Positions 1 to 10,767 are shown, counted from the stretch's first letter. The stretch is 64,000 nt of DNA from Aradus depressus (GCA_963662175.1 OY759222.1:2462713-2526712); one strand, 5' to 3'. Made by a program: numbers and translations. The notes: generated from the sequence alone by a model not told the origin.

Positions 1-655
1 TCTCTAATAGCTCTAACTTCCAAAATAACTTCCTCAATATCTAAGTTTTCAGTAACGTCTTGTAAGTCTCAAAGAAAAAATTATCCCCATGTATTCGAAT
101 TGTTTTATTATTAATCATATTACATCCCCTTTTCTTAAACAAAACATATCTTGATGAAACTATTTATAAAATTCTTAATTCTTCCCGCGAATAATCATCA
201 TCTTTTCATTCTCTACCCTTAAAAAAAAAATCGTCGACTCCGTATATATTAACTTGCCATCATATCCACCTATCTTTCTTTTCCTACGGTCTTACATTTT
301 TCATTAAATCCTAATTCAATTGTTACATATTTAGTTCAAAACACAAAAAAAATTTTATAATATAATTATTTTAAAGTAAACAAATTCCTACATACTATCG
401 CGATCATCCACTCTTAATCCTTCTATACTAGCATACATTCCTCTTAACCTAAATTAACACATCTACACTATATACAAATAAAATCATAAAAAAAATGCAA
501 AATAATACAAAATCCCCTCCTGTGTATTGTGTAAGTTGAGTAATGTAAAGTGATTTCGTTTCTTAATGTTGTGTTGTCCGTACGGTGTAACATAAATGTA
601 TCAAATAAATCATAAATCCCCGAAATAATGTATGTTTTATGTGTATTAGCTTTGT
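1..655. other. AT-rich non-coding DNA
   Basis: No reading frame, RNA gene or repeat unit is recognisable here. The stretch is very AT-rich with short poly-A runs. It lies downstream of the minus-strand gag-like frame and may include that element's 3' part, but I see no LTR boundary. Confidence 0.5.
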
Positions 656-1052
656 CTAAATGTTTCTGAGATGGCTAGGTTCGATTCCCATAGGATCAGC
701 TAAAAATCCTTCTCTGGCCCCCAGTTGGACCGTTCCTTCCAGATACTGACCCCCAATGCCAAAGAGAGGAGGCAATCTGCACTCCCTCTCTCCGGCACCA
801 AGCGACAGCTCTGTCGGGAACCAGTCCTGTGACTCGACATACAGGAAGCGCGTCAAGCTTCGGAGAGACCGGGCTATTTCTCTGTCTACTGTTTCAGGCT
901 GGGCAAGTGCAGACGCCAAATACTGCAAGAGAACAAATTGTCTCCGCCTGCTTATTGCAGGGGATCAATTAGTCTCCGCTTGCTTATTAGCTACTAAAAA
1001 TAAAACTAATCTACTTCATTTATTCCATCTTGCATTCTCGATTAATTACTAA
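656..1052. repeat. GC-richer island with a perfect tRNA B-box-like motif (SINE-like candidate)
   Basis: The island stands out against the AT-rich flanks. At 678-688 it has GGTTCGATTCC, a perfect match to the RNA polymerase III internal B box. No convincing A box lies at the right distance upstream. Two related 20-bp pieces (about 940-955 and 970-985, 'tctccgcNtgcttatt') are repeated in tandem. Frames of 90-98 codons are open on both strands, which is more typical of a repeat than a gene. A tRNA-derived SINE relic is the best guess. Confidence 0.3.
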
Positions 1053-1584
1053 TAATCTAAATAAAGAAAAATCTACTAAAAAAAATCCTATATATACGTT
1101 TAATTACATGAAAATCGGATATCCCTATCCAAAAGTACGGTTACCGGTCACTAAATGAACGGTTCACTTTACGAACCAGGTCGATCACCTTCTGTACTAG
1201 TTCGGTCTCGTTCATCATAAACTATCTAGTTCGGTCATGTTTATAACCTCTCCATAGGATGTTACCTTCTCTCTACCCCTTTGTTTACAAACACCATTTC
1301 GAAATAAAATTAACATCATGATTACATTCTATTAACCTAATACAAGCCCTTACATTAACATATTATAAATTCAACAACAACACACGTATGTATTCCAAAT
1401 AAACTTCATTCATACAATATTCATTTATTCTTTTATCAATTGCAAATATCATTTATCCGTAGTTTTCTGTCTAAAGTTTTGCTCAGTTCGTCTGTCTGTT
1501 ATTGTCTATAACTCATTCGAGTTTCAAAAATAGTTACTTACTGTAAGTTCGGCTGATGCAATTAAATAATTACAGAGCCTTATA
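1053..1584. other. AT-rich non-coding DNA
   Basis: No gene is visible. The stretch lies immediately downstream (minus sense) of the coiled-coil frame. No polypurine tract or LTR start could be fixed with confidence. Confidence 0.4.
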
Positions 1585-2712
1585 CTAATTGCATATATTT
1601 TTTTTTTTAATACCTCGCCGTATAATGTCTTCAAATATCTTCCCCTCCACACTAAATAAAATTTTACGTAGTCTGTCTGTCAGTATTGCGTCATTTTTCT
1701 CATTTCCCCTTATTTCATAAATTTTTACTTCAGTTTTTCTGTATTGTATTCTTAAAATGTCTTCCACCTGGTAACTAGTCTCATGTAAATTCTTTCTTAA
1801 GTAATTTTTCCATTCATGCACAACAGTCATACTGTCATATTTTCTTAATTCTACCTTAGTTTGCACTAACTGATAATTCATTTTAATTTCTCCCTTGGAA
1901 AGAAATTTTCTTACCGATTTTACTCTACTTTGGAAATTCTTTTTAACTGTTAAATCTGTCCCTTCACTTTCTAAGCTATTTCTAGAACTAATTTCCGAGA
2001 CTATTTTAACTTCCTCTACTAAAATTTCTAAGTTTGTTCCTTTTTCTACTTCTACAGTTTGAACCTTTCTCTCTTTGCTCTTATCTTCAATATTTTCTAC
2101 ATTTTTTTGATCTTCTATATTCTCTATACTATTATCACATCTTTCGTTTACATTCAGATTCCTTTCGGAATTGCCTATGCTCCTACTTGAATTTTCCCTC
2201 ACATTTTCTATGTCTTTTCTACTTTCGTTAATCATCCTACTTAATATTTGATTCTGTTCGTCAATCTTACTACTTAAATTTGTCTCTAAATTTCTTAATT
2301 TGTCCCCCATTTCCCTTTTTAAATTTGTCTCTAAATTTTGAGATTGGTCCCTCATATGCCTATTAAGATTCCCCATATCCCCTCTTAAATTTTCTATATT
2401 TTGAGACTGCTCTTTCCTTAAATTTGTCATATCATTTTTTTGTTCCGCCATACTCTGATTGAGATTTGCTAATTGCTGGGTCATTAATTCCATGAATCTA
2501 TCCATCTTGTCTGGTTTCTCTTCTATTTTCTCTGTTATCTCTATCTCTATCTCTTTTTCCTCCTCAACAGTCGCAACTATGTCTTTATCTACCCCCTCCA
2601 TTTCTCCCTCAAAACTATCTGTATCAGCTCGCGAATCATCCGATCCTACTGTGCTATTTTGTTCGGCCTCTACTTCCAACATTCTCTTACTCTCGCCTCT
2701 CGTGGTTGGCAT
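1585..2712 (-). CDS. Gag-like coiled-coil protein of an LTR-type element (putative)
   Basis: A 375-residue frame opens with MPTTRGESKRMLE, reminiscent of gypsy-type Gag starts. Residues ~10-65 are strongly acidic. Residues ~70-170 form repeated heptad-like blocks rich in N, L, E, Q and K (for example MDRFMELMTQQLANL), predicting a long coiled coil. The C-terminal ~100 residues are basic. There is no CCHC knuckle and no protease, RT or integrase beside it. The acidic-coiled-basic layout matches the proteins at 35.8 kb, 39.4 kb and 47.4 kb, so I place it in the same gag-only family by inference. No signal peptide or membrane segment is visible. A host coiled-coil protein remains possible. Confidence 0.45.
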   Translation of the reverse strand: MPTTRGESKRMLEVEAEQNSTVGSDDSRADTDSFEGEMEGVDKDIVATVEEEKEIEIEITEKIEEKPDKMDRFMELMTQQLANLNQSMAEQKNDMTNLRKEQSQNIENLRGDMGNLNRHMRDQSQNLETNLKREMGDKLRNLETNLSSKIDEQNQILSRMINESRKDIENVRENSSRSIGNSERNLNVNERCDNSIENIEDQKNVENIEDKSKERKVQTVEVEKGTNLEILVEEVKIVSEISSRNSLESEGTDLTVKKNFQSRVKSVRKFLSKGEIKMNYQLVQTKVELRKYDSMTVVHEWKNYLRKNLHETSYQVEDILRIQYRKTEVKIYEIRGNEKNDAILTDRLRKILFSVEGKIFEDIIRRGIKKKNICN

Positions 2713-3643
2713 TTTAATAATTAAATATAACTCAAAAAAAAATTATTATTAAAAAAAAATATTGCAGCGGCAAAAAAAATTAGGTTCAATATTATTATTT
2801 ATATGTAATAAAAATTCATATAATATATTCCCCACTCTCCCAACGAAACTCATATCTCCCCATGGCCTTATTCTTCCTGATTTTAAATAAATGCATCTTT
2901 TAGGCATATTTACTCTTTATTAAAAAAAATATTTCGGTGACTCTATGCGAGTTATTTATTGGTCAAAGAATGCAAAAATAAAAAAAACAAGAAATTATCC
3001 TCACAAGGAGATGCCATAATGAAAGGTTTTATAAGTTTTAAATGAGGTTACTATTGTTATATATTACTTTAGTATATAAATGAATTGAATTTAATTTCCA
3101 CACAAGGGATATGCCATAATGAAAGGTTTTTTATTAAATATATTTACTTGTTGCCTTTCACAATAAATTAAAAAATGAATAAAATTTTGAATAATAAAAA
3201 AAAATTTAAGTTAATTAACTCTATAATTTTAAAAATAAAACAATCTACCATATGGTTGAGTGAAGCTCTTAAAAAAATGAAAAACATATGTTATAAATAA
3301 CTCCGTAAAATTTTCAAACTACGTTACTTGCACCAATCCAAAAATCCAAAAGTCTCCCGGTGTGATTCTGAAAATTAAGATTATTAAATATTGTGTCCCG
3401 ATAACGATTGGCGCTTATCTCAAAGGTGTTGATTCGCAAGGCCTATGAGTTTTGAAATGTGAATTTCATTGAGAGAGATTTTGGGGAATTAAAAAGAAAT
3501 TAAAACATGGTTATGAATTTACAAAAATTGGAAAAATTTATTTATAATTTGCTGATCAGCCATTTAAAAAAAAATATAAAGGTTACTCACGTTCATGACG
3601 CCATTGAACTAAATTAAAAATTAACATTATTTACATACAAATA
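2713..3643. other. AT-rich non-coding DNA with a short repeated motif
   Basis: No gene is visible. The motif 'atgccataatgaaaggtttt' occurs at about 3010-3030 and again at about 3111-3131, each preceded by a similar 'cacaagg' stretch, so a ~100-bp piece is partly duplicated. This would be the upstream region of the minus-strand gag-like frame, but no primer-binding site is clear. Confidence 0.35.
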
Positions 3644-4000
3644 TTAAACAAAAAAATTTACATCCTCCATCAGTTCGCCTCTTTTCAATGTTACTTTACA
3701 TTCTATTCCACTTTCCACCACTTTTTCAAGAGTTATAACTTTTAAATTAGACACCTCGGAACACAGGTTTGTCCTATACAAAGACTGGAGGACAACTGCC
3801 TTACACCTTCGAAATGGTAGCTTGATATTGTCTTTCCGTCGCTGTTTTGTTTTCTTGAACTTGATAATTTTCAACTTTACAAAGTTTTTTTGCGTCTTCT
3901 TCCTTCGTTTCTTTTTCTTCTTTCTTATTAAATATTCTTTTAATTTTCTGCGGTTTTGATTTTCAATTGGACTCCTACTTTTTTCAAAAACAGTATTCAA
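3644..4000 (-). pseudogene. Short Lys/Arg-rich frame, possibly the tail of a gag-like protein
   Basis: This 118-residue frame is dominated by runs of K and R over its first 55 residues and then becomes mixed (LPFRRCKAVVLQSLYRTN...). In the same strand sense the upstream ~200 bp also reads as basic, with stops. The composition resembles the basic C-terminal tails of the gag-like proteins at 35.8 and 39.4 kb. No motif is recognised, and it may be a chance frame in A/T-rich DNA. Confidence 0.2.
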
Positions 4001-4510
4001 ACTTCGGTGAAATACACTTTCGGATCATTCTACAGCCTTGGATTGGATCCGTCCTCTATGATTGGATCATTTTTGGAACAGGCTTCCTTTTCAAAATTTT
4101 GAGCTGGCTTTTCTTTCTGATGTGGGCAGTTTTTCTCTTCTTTTTCTTCTTTAATCTTTTCTTAATAATTAACTGTCTTGTTCTAAAAATTTTCAAAGCC
4201 TTCTACCGACGAGTTTTTTAACTATTGATCTTTTTTTTAATTTTGCTCATAATTTCCTGAAATTTTCTTCATTCCTTCTTCTTTTAGCTGTTTCATTTTG
4301 TTTCTGGGTGCTAAATTAATCCCTTCTGAAAATTTAGTTTCCTTTTGAAGTCGGTGGTTCTTGTAATCATTATTTAAAATGTTTGTTGATGACTGTAAGG
4401 TTAGGCCTAAAACTACCTTTTCTTCCTTTTGAAGATATTCTTCCTTTCTTCTTAAACTTGTTTTGTTCTTCTAAATTCGGTTTAAAATAAATGTATAGTG
4501 GCTTCTAAAT

Positions 4511-4528
4511 CCGTTGCCTTGGCAACGG
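4511..4528. promoter_or_regulatory. 18-bp perfect palindrome containing an RFX X-box-like site
   Basis: CCGTTGCC-TT-GGCAACGG is a perfect inverted repeat. Its core GTTGCC-NN-GGCAAC fits the known X-box consensus bound by RFX transcription factors, which commonly control ciliary genes. It lies in AT-rich DNA with no gene recognised next to it, so function is unproven. Confidence 0.3.
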
Positions 4529-4664
4529 GCTTGTTTATATTACACTAGTTGGCTAATTAGAAAAATAAAATGGAAGAGGAGTGGGGTAGAGAAGAGGGAG
4601 TGGAAAATTTATTGAGATAGAGAAGTAGATTGGTAGTGATTCAAAGGACAAAAAAAAAATTTGG

Positions 4665-4945
4665 GGTACCAGACTTCAAAGGCCCACGGACAGGCGATCC
4701 GAGTTACGGGAGAAGTTGGCGGGTTGTTGACCCCTTGTCAACAGGCTGAAGACACATCACACCTGATGAGCCAGGTACCAGACTTCAGAGGTCCACGGAC
4801 AGGCGATCCATGTTGATGGAAGGAGTCGGCGGGTTGTTGACCATGACAAAAGGCTGAAGACACATCACACCTGATGAGCCAGGTACCAGACTTCAGAGGT
4901 CCACGCACAGGCGATCCATGTTGACGGAAGCAGTCGGCGGGTTTA
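4665..4945. repeat. Tandem repeat, ~108-bp unit, about 2.5 copies
   Basis: Units begin with GGTACCAGACTTCA at 4665, 4774 and 4882 (spacing 109 and 108 bp). They contain the conserved pieces 'ggacaggcgatcc' and 'gacacatcacacctgatgag'. The third copy is truncated after 'gcgatccatgttgacgg'. No open frame runs through the array. Confidence 0.8.
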
Positions 4946-5124
4946 CACTTTACACTTTTGACCTTGGAATAGTTTTCATGAAAAAGATGTTTTTATTTTA
5001 CCTACCCAGCTATACGAAGTATAGGGGGAATAATAAATTGGTCAGAAATTTGATGCGGGGTTTTCAATGTTTTTTAAATTTGTGTTGGGGAAGTACATAG
5101 CCAGTGATTCACCGAAAACATGGG

Positions 5125-5395
5125 TATTTCTGACCCAATGAGGCGGGTTGGTCACATCACCTTATTTCTGACCGAATGAGGCGGGTTGGTCGCATCACCC
5201 TATTTCTGACCCAATGAGGGGGGTTGGTCACATCACCCTATTTCTGACCCAATGAGGCGGGTTGGTCACATCACCCTATTTCTGACCCAATGAGGGGGGT
5301 TGGTCACATCACCCTATTTCTGACCCAATGAGGCGGGTTGGTCACATCACCCTATTTCTGACCCAATGAGGCGGGTTGGTCACATCACCCTATTT
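5125..5395. repeat. Tandem repeat, 38-bp unit, 7 copies
   Basis: The unit begins TATTTCTGACCCAATGAGG at 5125, 5163, 5201, 5239, 5277, 5315 and 5353, exactly 38 bp apart, with an eighth start at 5391. Copies are near identical, differing mainly by gcgg/gggg and one 'accga'. There are no spacers, so this is a minisatellite and not a CRISPR array. Confidence 0.9.
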
Positions 5396-5591
5396 CGATG
5401 GTATCCTTCTCCCGTTTATTTACAAATTTACATTACATGATGCTATGGACAATTCTCTAATAGTAATTGGAGAATCAGACAATCAGTATAACTATATTTA
5501 CTATATTCTAGAAGATTGCCTAATTTTTCATTGTTCAAATTTACCTGAACTGCGACTGTCTGGAAGCTCTACAAGTGATAACTTTATCTAA
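5385..5591 (+). CDS. Unrecognised short reading frame after the 38-bp array
   Basis: The frame runs out of the last repeat into unique sequence and reads FDGILLPFIYKFTLHDAMDN... for about 65 residues before TAA at the end. Its composition is protein-like (hydrophobic start, mixed end), but there is no recognised motif, no clear start codon in unique sequence and no splice context that I can defend. It could be part of an exon or chance. Confidence 0.2.
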   Translation, partial: SPYFDGILLPFIYKFTLHDAMDNSLIVIGESDNQYNYIYYILEDCLIFHCSNLPELRLSGSSTSDNFI

Positions 5592-5639
5592 ATAATCTTT
5601 TAAATGAATAATAACATTAAAATATCTTAAAGACATTAA

Positions 5640-5910
5640 GAAAATAGTTAAATAGTTTTAACCCTAAAACGAACGAAACAGGTTATTTTAATGAAGAGTG
5701 GATAAACTTATTCATGGATTTTTCAACCCCAATTCATTCTATATACATATGTTCCTTTGATACTTATACTTTTTTTTAAAATATAGTTTGACTCATTCTT
5801 TATGGAGAACATTCAAAAAGAAGAGTTTATTGGGTAAGTTGTCGTGTTATTACTAGTAATTTATTAAACAGATTACGTACTAGTAAGCGACCAATGAGTC
5901 TGCTATATAT
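5640..5910. repeat. Outer copy of the palindrome-1 repeat unit (first part)
   Basis: From about 5690 the sequence matches 13,990-14,200 in the same direction (gatttttcaaccccaattc..., ...agtaagcgaccaatgagtctgct), and 18,130-18,290 in reverse. It is cut at ~5910 by the R1-type element on the minus strand and resumes at ~7697. It is therefore one ancestral repeat copy split by later insertions. Confidence 0.7.
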
Positions 5911-5911
5911 A

Positions 5912-7696
5912 TATATTTTTATTTTATTTATTTTTTTTGGTGGCCGACCTCCGGTGGAGGCCATGACACCATCGCCGAATCGTCGGGGAAAAAGGGAGGC
6001 CTAACAAATTTATTTACAAAATAAAAATACTAAAGTACATAATTTAAAATACAAAATATATGATGATGTGGTAGGCTAGGAGCGACCGCTGCCGACCATC
6101 TGCGAAGATCAGCGGTCACTCCCAGTCGTTCGGCCATCCGATGATCGTGACCACCGCTGTTGCCATTTCTCCACTATCCATGTAAAGGATAAAGGACGTA
6201 AAGGCTCATCTATATCTACTCCTAAAGGCAACTTGCGTCTACAATAGTACGAGGCGACAGCCCCGTCCAAGACTAAGTCTATGGGCGGAGCTCCTGCCAG
6301 CACCTGTAGCGCAGCCGTAGAGACAGTACGATAGGCCATTGTAACCCTTATAAGGGCTGCTCTCTGGGCTTGCACAAGGATCACGCGTCACCACCACCCG
6401 GCAACGGCGTATCTTGCTACAGCCTCGAATACTACAGTGTAGATGATTCTACAAGCAGAGTAGCCGAGGCCCCACGTCTCGCGGGCTAGGCAGCTCAGAG
6501 CGTTGAATGTGGCGGTAGTCCTTTCTTTAATGGCAACAACGTGGGGCGTTCGCACTCCGAGATAAGTGACCGTTACCGGATTCTCAATGTGGCGTCCGTG
6601 GATTTTGATTACCAGGGGTGTTCGGGCGTCGGTTTTCCCTCTCATCAGCAAAGCCGAGGTCTTGCTAGGAGAGAGAGCCAGTTTGTTGGCGCAGCACCAG
6701 TTGTCTATGTCGTCAATGGCGGCTTGGGCGCGAAGGGTTAGAGCAGCTCGACTATCAGCGTGCACCGTAACAACGAGGTCGTCGACGTAGGCGATTCCCT
6801 TATATCCACGGCCCTCGAGATCCCGGAGCAGTCCGTCAAAGAGTCGGTCCGAGGACCGAGTCCTGAGGACAGCCTCTAGTGACGTCCACTGTAGTGCTAG
6901 CGTATAGCGGACTCATGGTCGCAGATCGATCGCTGAGGAAGCTGGATACCAACCCAAACACATTCCCAGACAGTCCCACAGCCCGCAGTCGCATGAGGAT
7001 GGCAGGCCACCAGGCGCAGTCGAAGACCGACGCGATGTCAAAGAAGACACACAGAGCATATTTTCTACGGTCATTTCCCACATCCGCTCTCAGCATCATC
7101 AACGCGTCTTCGGCGGACCTGCCCCTCAAGCCACCGTACTGCCTATGGGATACAAAGGCATGTACCTGGGCCCGAATTCCATTGAAGATAAGAGTCTCCA
7201 ATACTTTACCGAAGACGGGGAACAGGCTGATTGGTCTGTGGCTCCCTGCCAGGGAAAGGTCCCTATCACCTGGCTTAACAAACGTGCACACGAGTGCTCG
7301 TTTCCAAGTCCTAGGGAAGTGGCCCCTCCTAAAGCAGGAATTATACAGTAGTAAGAGATCCGACTTGATGGTCGGGATAGCTTTCTTGATTATAGCGGCG
7401 GGTATGAGATCGCTTCCAGGGGCGCCGCCACTCTTCTGCCTCCCAACCGCCAAGCTCAGGTCAATCTCGTCCCAATCAGGTGTGTTCCCCGTCTCTGGCC
7501 AAGTACGGGCAGCGTTCCTGATGTCTCGTTGGCTGGGTGAATCCTCCGCCGGGTCGTCCTCCGGGAAGGCCTCCCTCAAGTACATCCCGCCAGCCTCCTC
7601 CAGGGACATGGCATACTGGTTGCCAACCCTGATGGAGGCCACCGGGGTGACCGGCCTTAGCCTCCCCAGCGGCGACACGGTAAGGGATTCCCCACG
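5912..7696 (-). mobile_element. R1-clade non-LTR retrotransposon, 5'-truncated, minus strand
   Basis: The 3' end is at the left: an A/T tail (5912-5940) precedes a GC-rich terminal UTR (5941-6000) ending in ...GGTCGGCCACC, then an AT-rich stretch, a hairpin (6078-6125) and ORF2 remnants up to 7690. The 5' end is cut within ORF2 at the residues PWGIPYR. The flanks 'tgctatatata' (left) and 'tgctgtatata' (right) look like an ~11-bp target duplication, and the uninterrupted site exists at 14,190-14,205. The same 3' terminal sequence recurs at 28,195-28,275 and 52,130-52,200. Confidence 0.85.
6109..7690 (-). pseudogene. R1-type ORF2 (reverse transcriptase) remnant
   Basis: Three minus-strand pieces (7690-6836, then ~6835-6388, then 6384-6109) align in order with the RT region of the intact ORF2 at 10.7-13.9 kb. 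The piece before 6836 carries FFDIASVFDCAWW (motif A) and GCPQDSVLGPT (motif B), where the normally invariant Gly after PQ is Asp. About 14 nt are missing just after GPTL, which shifts the frame. The YVDD catalytic box follows at ~6780-6795. The copy loses homology after DGRTT, so the C-terminal zinc finger is absent. It cannot make a working polymerase. Confidence 0.85.
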
Positions 7697-7724
7697 GTGC
7701 TGTATATATTCTGTAAAACAATAA
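7697..7724. repeat. Palindrome-1 repeat unit, short middle piece
   Basis: This 28-bp piece (tgctgtatatattctgtaaaacaataa) belongs between 5910 and 8394 in the ancestral repeat copy. It equals 14,191-14,216. It is stranded between the R1-type copy and the 663-bp insertion. Confidence 0.7.
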
Positions 7725-8387
7725 GACTCATCAAACGTCTGATTCCCAGGGCTAGCGTCCTATGGGATAGTTCTCGTCTTCCCATGAGTCTCTCAGTCTA
7801 TAGCTGGACTGATGTTACTCTTCAGTTTCATCATCCCAGTTGGATTACATGTAGGGTCACTATATGTTTAGGCACTATATAACTAGTCACTATATGTTTG
7901 GTCACTATGTGTTTAGTCACTACATATTTTATTTTAGAAGTAATCATTCCTTTTTTTCTTTTCACTCATTTCTTTCAATTCCAAGCAGAATAATGTAAAG
8001 GTGTGTGATATTCTGGATTTTGGATATATATCTGTAATTAAATGTATGTACCAGGCTGTATGACACATATTATATTTATTTATTTTATTATTTTATTTTT
8101 CTCTCTCTCTCTCAGTGACCCTTTCTGTCATTTATATTTACTTTTGCTATTATTTTTTTACTTTATAATTCTAACACTGTTCCTCATTTATTTTAATATG
8201 ATTTGTTTATCCTTATTTCTAACTACTTTTGTTTCTTTAGTTGCTATACTCCCTTATTTGTTATTTTTTATTCAACTTGTTTGATATTGGTATCTCTTTT
8301 GTTTATCTCTTATGCTGTTATTCTTAGGGGACGTATGTCCCAGAATAAAAATTGTTTTTTCATTTCATTTTTCATTTCATTTCATTT
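7725..8387 (+). mobile_element. 663-bp retroposed fragment with an (ATTTC)n tail and 6-bp target duplication
   Basis: The fragment interrupts the repeat unit exactly between two copies of CAATAA (7719-7724 and 8388-8393); the uninterrupted site is at 14,211-14,216. Its right end is a run of ttcattt units (8360-8387), the kind of microsatellite tail left by some non-LTR elements. The interior is AT-rich and non-coding, with three tandem 'gtcactatatgtttag'-like pieces at 7856-7920. The clade is not identified. Confidence 0.6.
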
Positions 8388-8393
8388 CAATAA

Positions 8394-8560
8394 CACCCAG
8401 ATTTTTGATCTATTTCATTGATAACGTCATTATGACTGATTCTTCAGTTCATCAAGAGCCTTGGCCTCCTTCAGTCTCCACCAGCTCACCACACCAAACC
8501 GCCTTTGTCCCTCATCACAGCTTTCAACTATCTTCTGGGTCGTCCTACTTTTTTTATAAT
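8394..8560. repeat. Palindrome-1 repeat unit, third piece of the outer copy
   Basis: The sequence cacccagatttttgatc... through ...atcttctgggtcgtcctac matches 14,217-14,375 in direct orientation and 17,700-17,860 inverted. It carries the end of the jockey-type fragment in degenerate form. Confidence 0.7.
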
Positions 8561-9115
8561 TTTTACTCTATTTTTGGAAAGAAATATGTGTGTGTATACG
8601 TATGTACGTACGTGCTTGATCAATTTTTCCTGCACGATATCTCGCAAACGAAAAATGATATCGACTTAGTTTTGATGCCAATCGAAGCGTATCAACGTAA
8701 ACATGACCTGAAAAGAAATTTTATCAAATTCAGTCCACTCCTTTTTTTGTTTTAACAAAAAGACTGTTAAAAAAGAGGAGTTTAGGAATTCTTGAAAAAG
8801 GTTCATCCTATCTAATTTGTTCTGGTGGCATCGTAGCATCCTTTAGAGCCAGATTGAAAAATAGGCTATATAGCGTCTGAACATTTTTAACGGGAGGGTG
8901 GGTTATGAGAGGGGCTAGGCATAAAAATTGTTCTAGCTCATTAACAGATGATTGTCGGATTGTCATGAAATTTCACACGTAGTACTGATAATACCCAATT
9001 GAAAAATAGGGTGTGGGAGGACTCGAAATACTTATAGAGAGGAGGGTTGTGGGGGGCCCTATGCATAAATATAGTGCTACCTCATTTACGGATATTCGGA
9101 TAGTGGTGAAATTTC
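8561..9115. repeat. Palindrome 1, left arm, outermost block
   Basis: The block matches the reverse complement of about 19,077-19,440, including the shared stretches 'gtacgtatgtacgta', 'cctgcacgatatctcgcaaac' and 'acccaattgaaaaataggg'. The left copy holds about 180 bp not present on the right (8760-8940). The block ends in the 14-bp sequence AGTGGTGAAATTTC (9102-9115), duplicated by the R1-type insertion. Confidence 0.7.
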
Positions 9116-9282
9116 GAATGTTTATCGATATGAACAGCTGGCTGGTGAAATTGAAGTGTTAAAAAAAAAATCTTTTTGACTAACCTTATTTATTTATTAA
9201 ATTAAATTTTTTTTTTTTTGTTTAAAAAAAAATAATAATAATCTGAATTGACAAGAATCCACGCTGAACAAGAGCACCCAGG

Positions 9283-10767
9283 ATGCGGCCAAGTGAGGGC
9301 CGGAGCCCGACAGGACCAACCCACCTGGTAGGCCACTCCCAGACAAGACCCCAAGAGAAAGACGCTCTCCCCGCGACCAGCACTCCCGGGTCATCGGCCA
9401 ATAAGGTAAGGGCTAAGCTATCACCCTCTATCAATGCAGAACCCCTCGCCGTGCCTACAGCAGAGGCTTATAATATACAAACCATGGTTGCCTCCACTTT
9501 ATCTCAAGCAAAAGTAAACAAAGCCGCGCAGGCGACTATAAACAACGGGGTACGTCGACTGACTGAACTGTTAGTCATGGTGACTGGGAGATACACAGTC
9601 GCCGAGGCCCGAGAAAAGGCTGCCTATGCGCTACTAGATAGTCTGAGCCCGAATGTTATGGCGGAGACGATAGCTAAAACCATAGCTGAAAAGGTACGGG
9701 AGTCTTACCTGCCACCCCCCTACCACCAACCCTCGCCCAAAACGTCAGGTGGTGAACCAAGGGACGTAACGAAGCCCTGCCTCGCCCAAACTACAAAAAC
9801 GGCCAACATAACCCAGCGATTCATAGGGAGCTCTTCCAAGCCCAAAAACACCGCACCAACTACATCCTACTTCCAGGACGTGCCTCCTACGAACCCTGAG
9901 GATCCCGCTTTCCCAACACCTGAGACGTGGTCCGAAGTCGTGAAGAAGAAAAGGAAGAGGAAGACAGCGCCCCCACCCCCCAAGAAGACCAAGTAAGATA
10001 TCCTCCGGCAACTGATGGAGACTACGCCCTCCGTTTCGACGAAAAATGTGACTTTCATGGCAGTAGTTGAACCAACAGTAGGAAACGACGCAGGGAAGTT
10101 ACAAGAAGCTCTGGACAAATTGACCCCGTGCGAGCTCGGGATCAACATTAAAGCCTGCCGGCCAGCCAGGAGAGGGGGGATCCTCCTCGAGGTGTCCTCT
10201 GCTGACGAGCTGAGAGCACTGTCGACCAACGCAAAGCTCCAGGAAGCGGGCCTCAAGGCAGAGGCACTCCAGAGAAGGAGCCCACGCCTCGTGGTATATG
10301 ATGTGCCCTCGGGCTGGTCAGTAGAGGACATCACCAGGAGGTTCCGAGCCCAGTACCCAGATCTTTCTCCCCCTGTCCCAGTATATAGAAAAGGCCCAAG
10401 GGACCAATCGGCAGTTCATTGGGTAGTGGATGTGGCTCCAGAAACCAGAAAAATCCTCCTCAATGCTGGCAGTATCACCCTAGGGTGGTACTCATGCAGG
10501 GTTCGCGACTGCTTGGATGTCTCGCGATGTTGGAAATGCCAGACGTTCGGCCACATTGGTAAGTCGTGCAGCAAAACCAGGGTGTGCGCGATGTGCTCGG
10601 AAGAGGGGCATGACAGCAACAACTGCCCTAACAAAGCTAAGCCGCCGAAGTGTTGCAACTGCAGCACGAAGGGTACCCGCGCCGCTCACAAAGCTGATAG
10701 CGATGTCTGTCCATCATATATCCGCGCTCTTGAGTCTCTGGCCTCGCGTACGGATTATGGTAGATAG
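9283..10767 (+). pseudogene. R1-type ORF1 (Gag-like nucleic-acid-binding protein), one in-frame stop
   Basis: The frame starts at the ATG at 9283 and runs to TAG at 10,767, interrupted once by TAA at 9994-9996 in the same frame. Related ORF1 sequence at 58.4 kb reads through the equivalent position. The N-terminal part is Pro/Ser/Thr-rich with a basic KKKRKRK patch. The central part (from ~10,040) has the FMAVVEPT...LGINIKACRPARRGG module. The C-terminal part carries three zinc knuckles (10,530-10,730: CWKCQTFGHIGKSC, CAMCSEEGHDSNNC and a wider third one). ORF1 proteins of this clade bind element RNA. Without stop-codon readthrough only the 237-residue N-terminal piece is made. Confidence 0.88.

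Noticed and set aside
678..688. tRNA gene at the perfect B-box motif
   Set aside because: No A box at the correct spacing and no cloverleaf could be drawn; at most a SINE relic.
3967..4221. 84-codon plus-strand hydrophobic frame (Phe/Leu-rich)
   Set aside because: It is the shadow of a Lys/Arg-rich minus-strand stretch in A/T-rich DNA; no membrane-protein context.
5125..5395. Possible CRISPR array (38-bp repeats)
   Set aside because: The repeats abut with no spacers and no cas genes are near; the DNA is eukaryotic. The same applies to the array at 29.6 kb.
6879..7724. 281-codon plus-strand frame
   Set aside because: It is the antisense of the R1-type RT remnant; such long antisense frames recur opposite GC-rich RT sequence (also opposite 12 and 60 kb).
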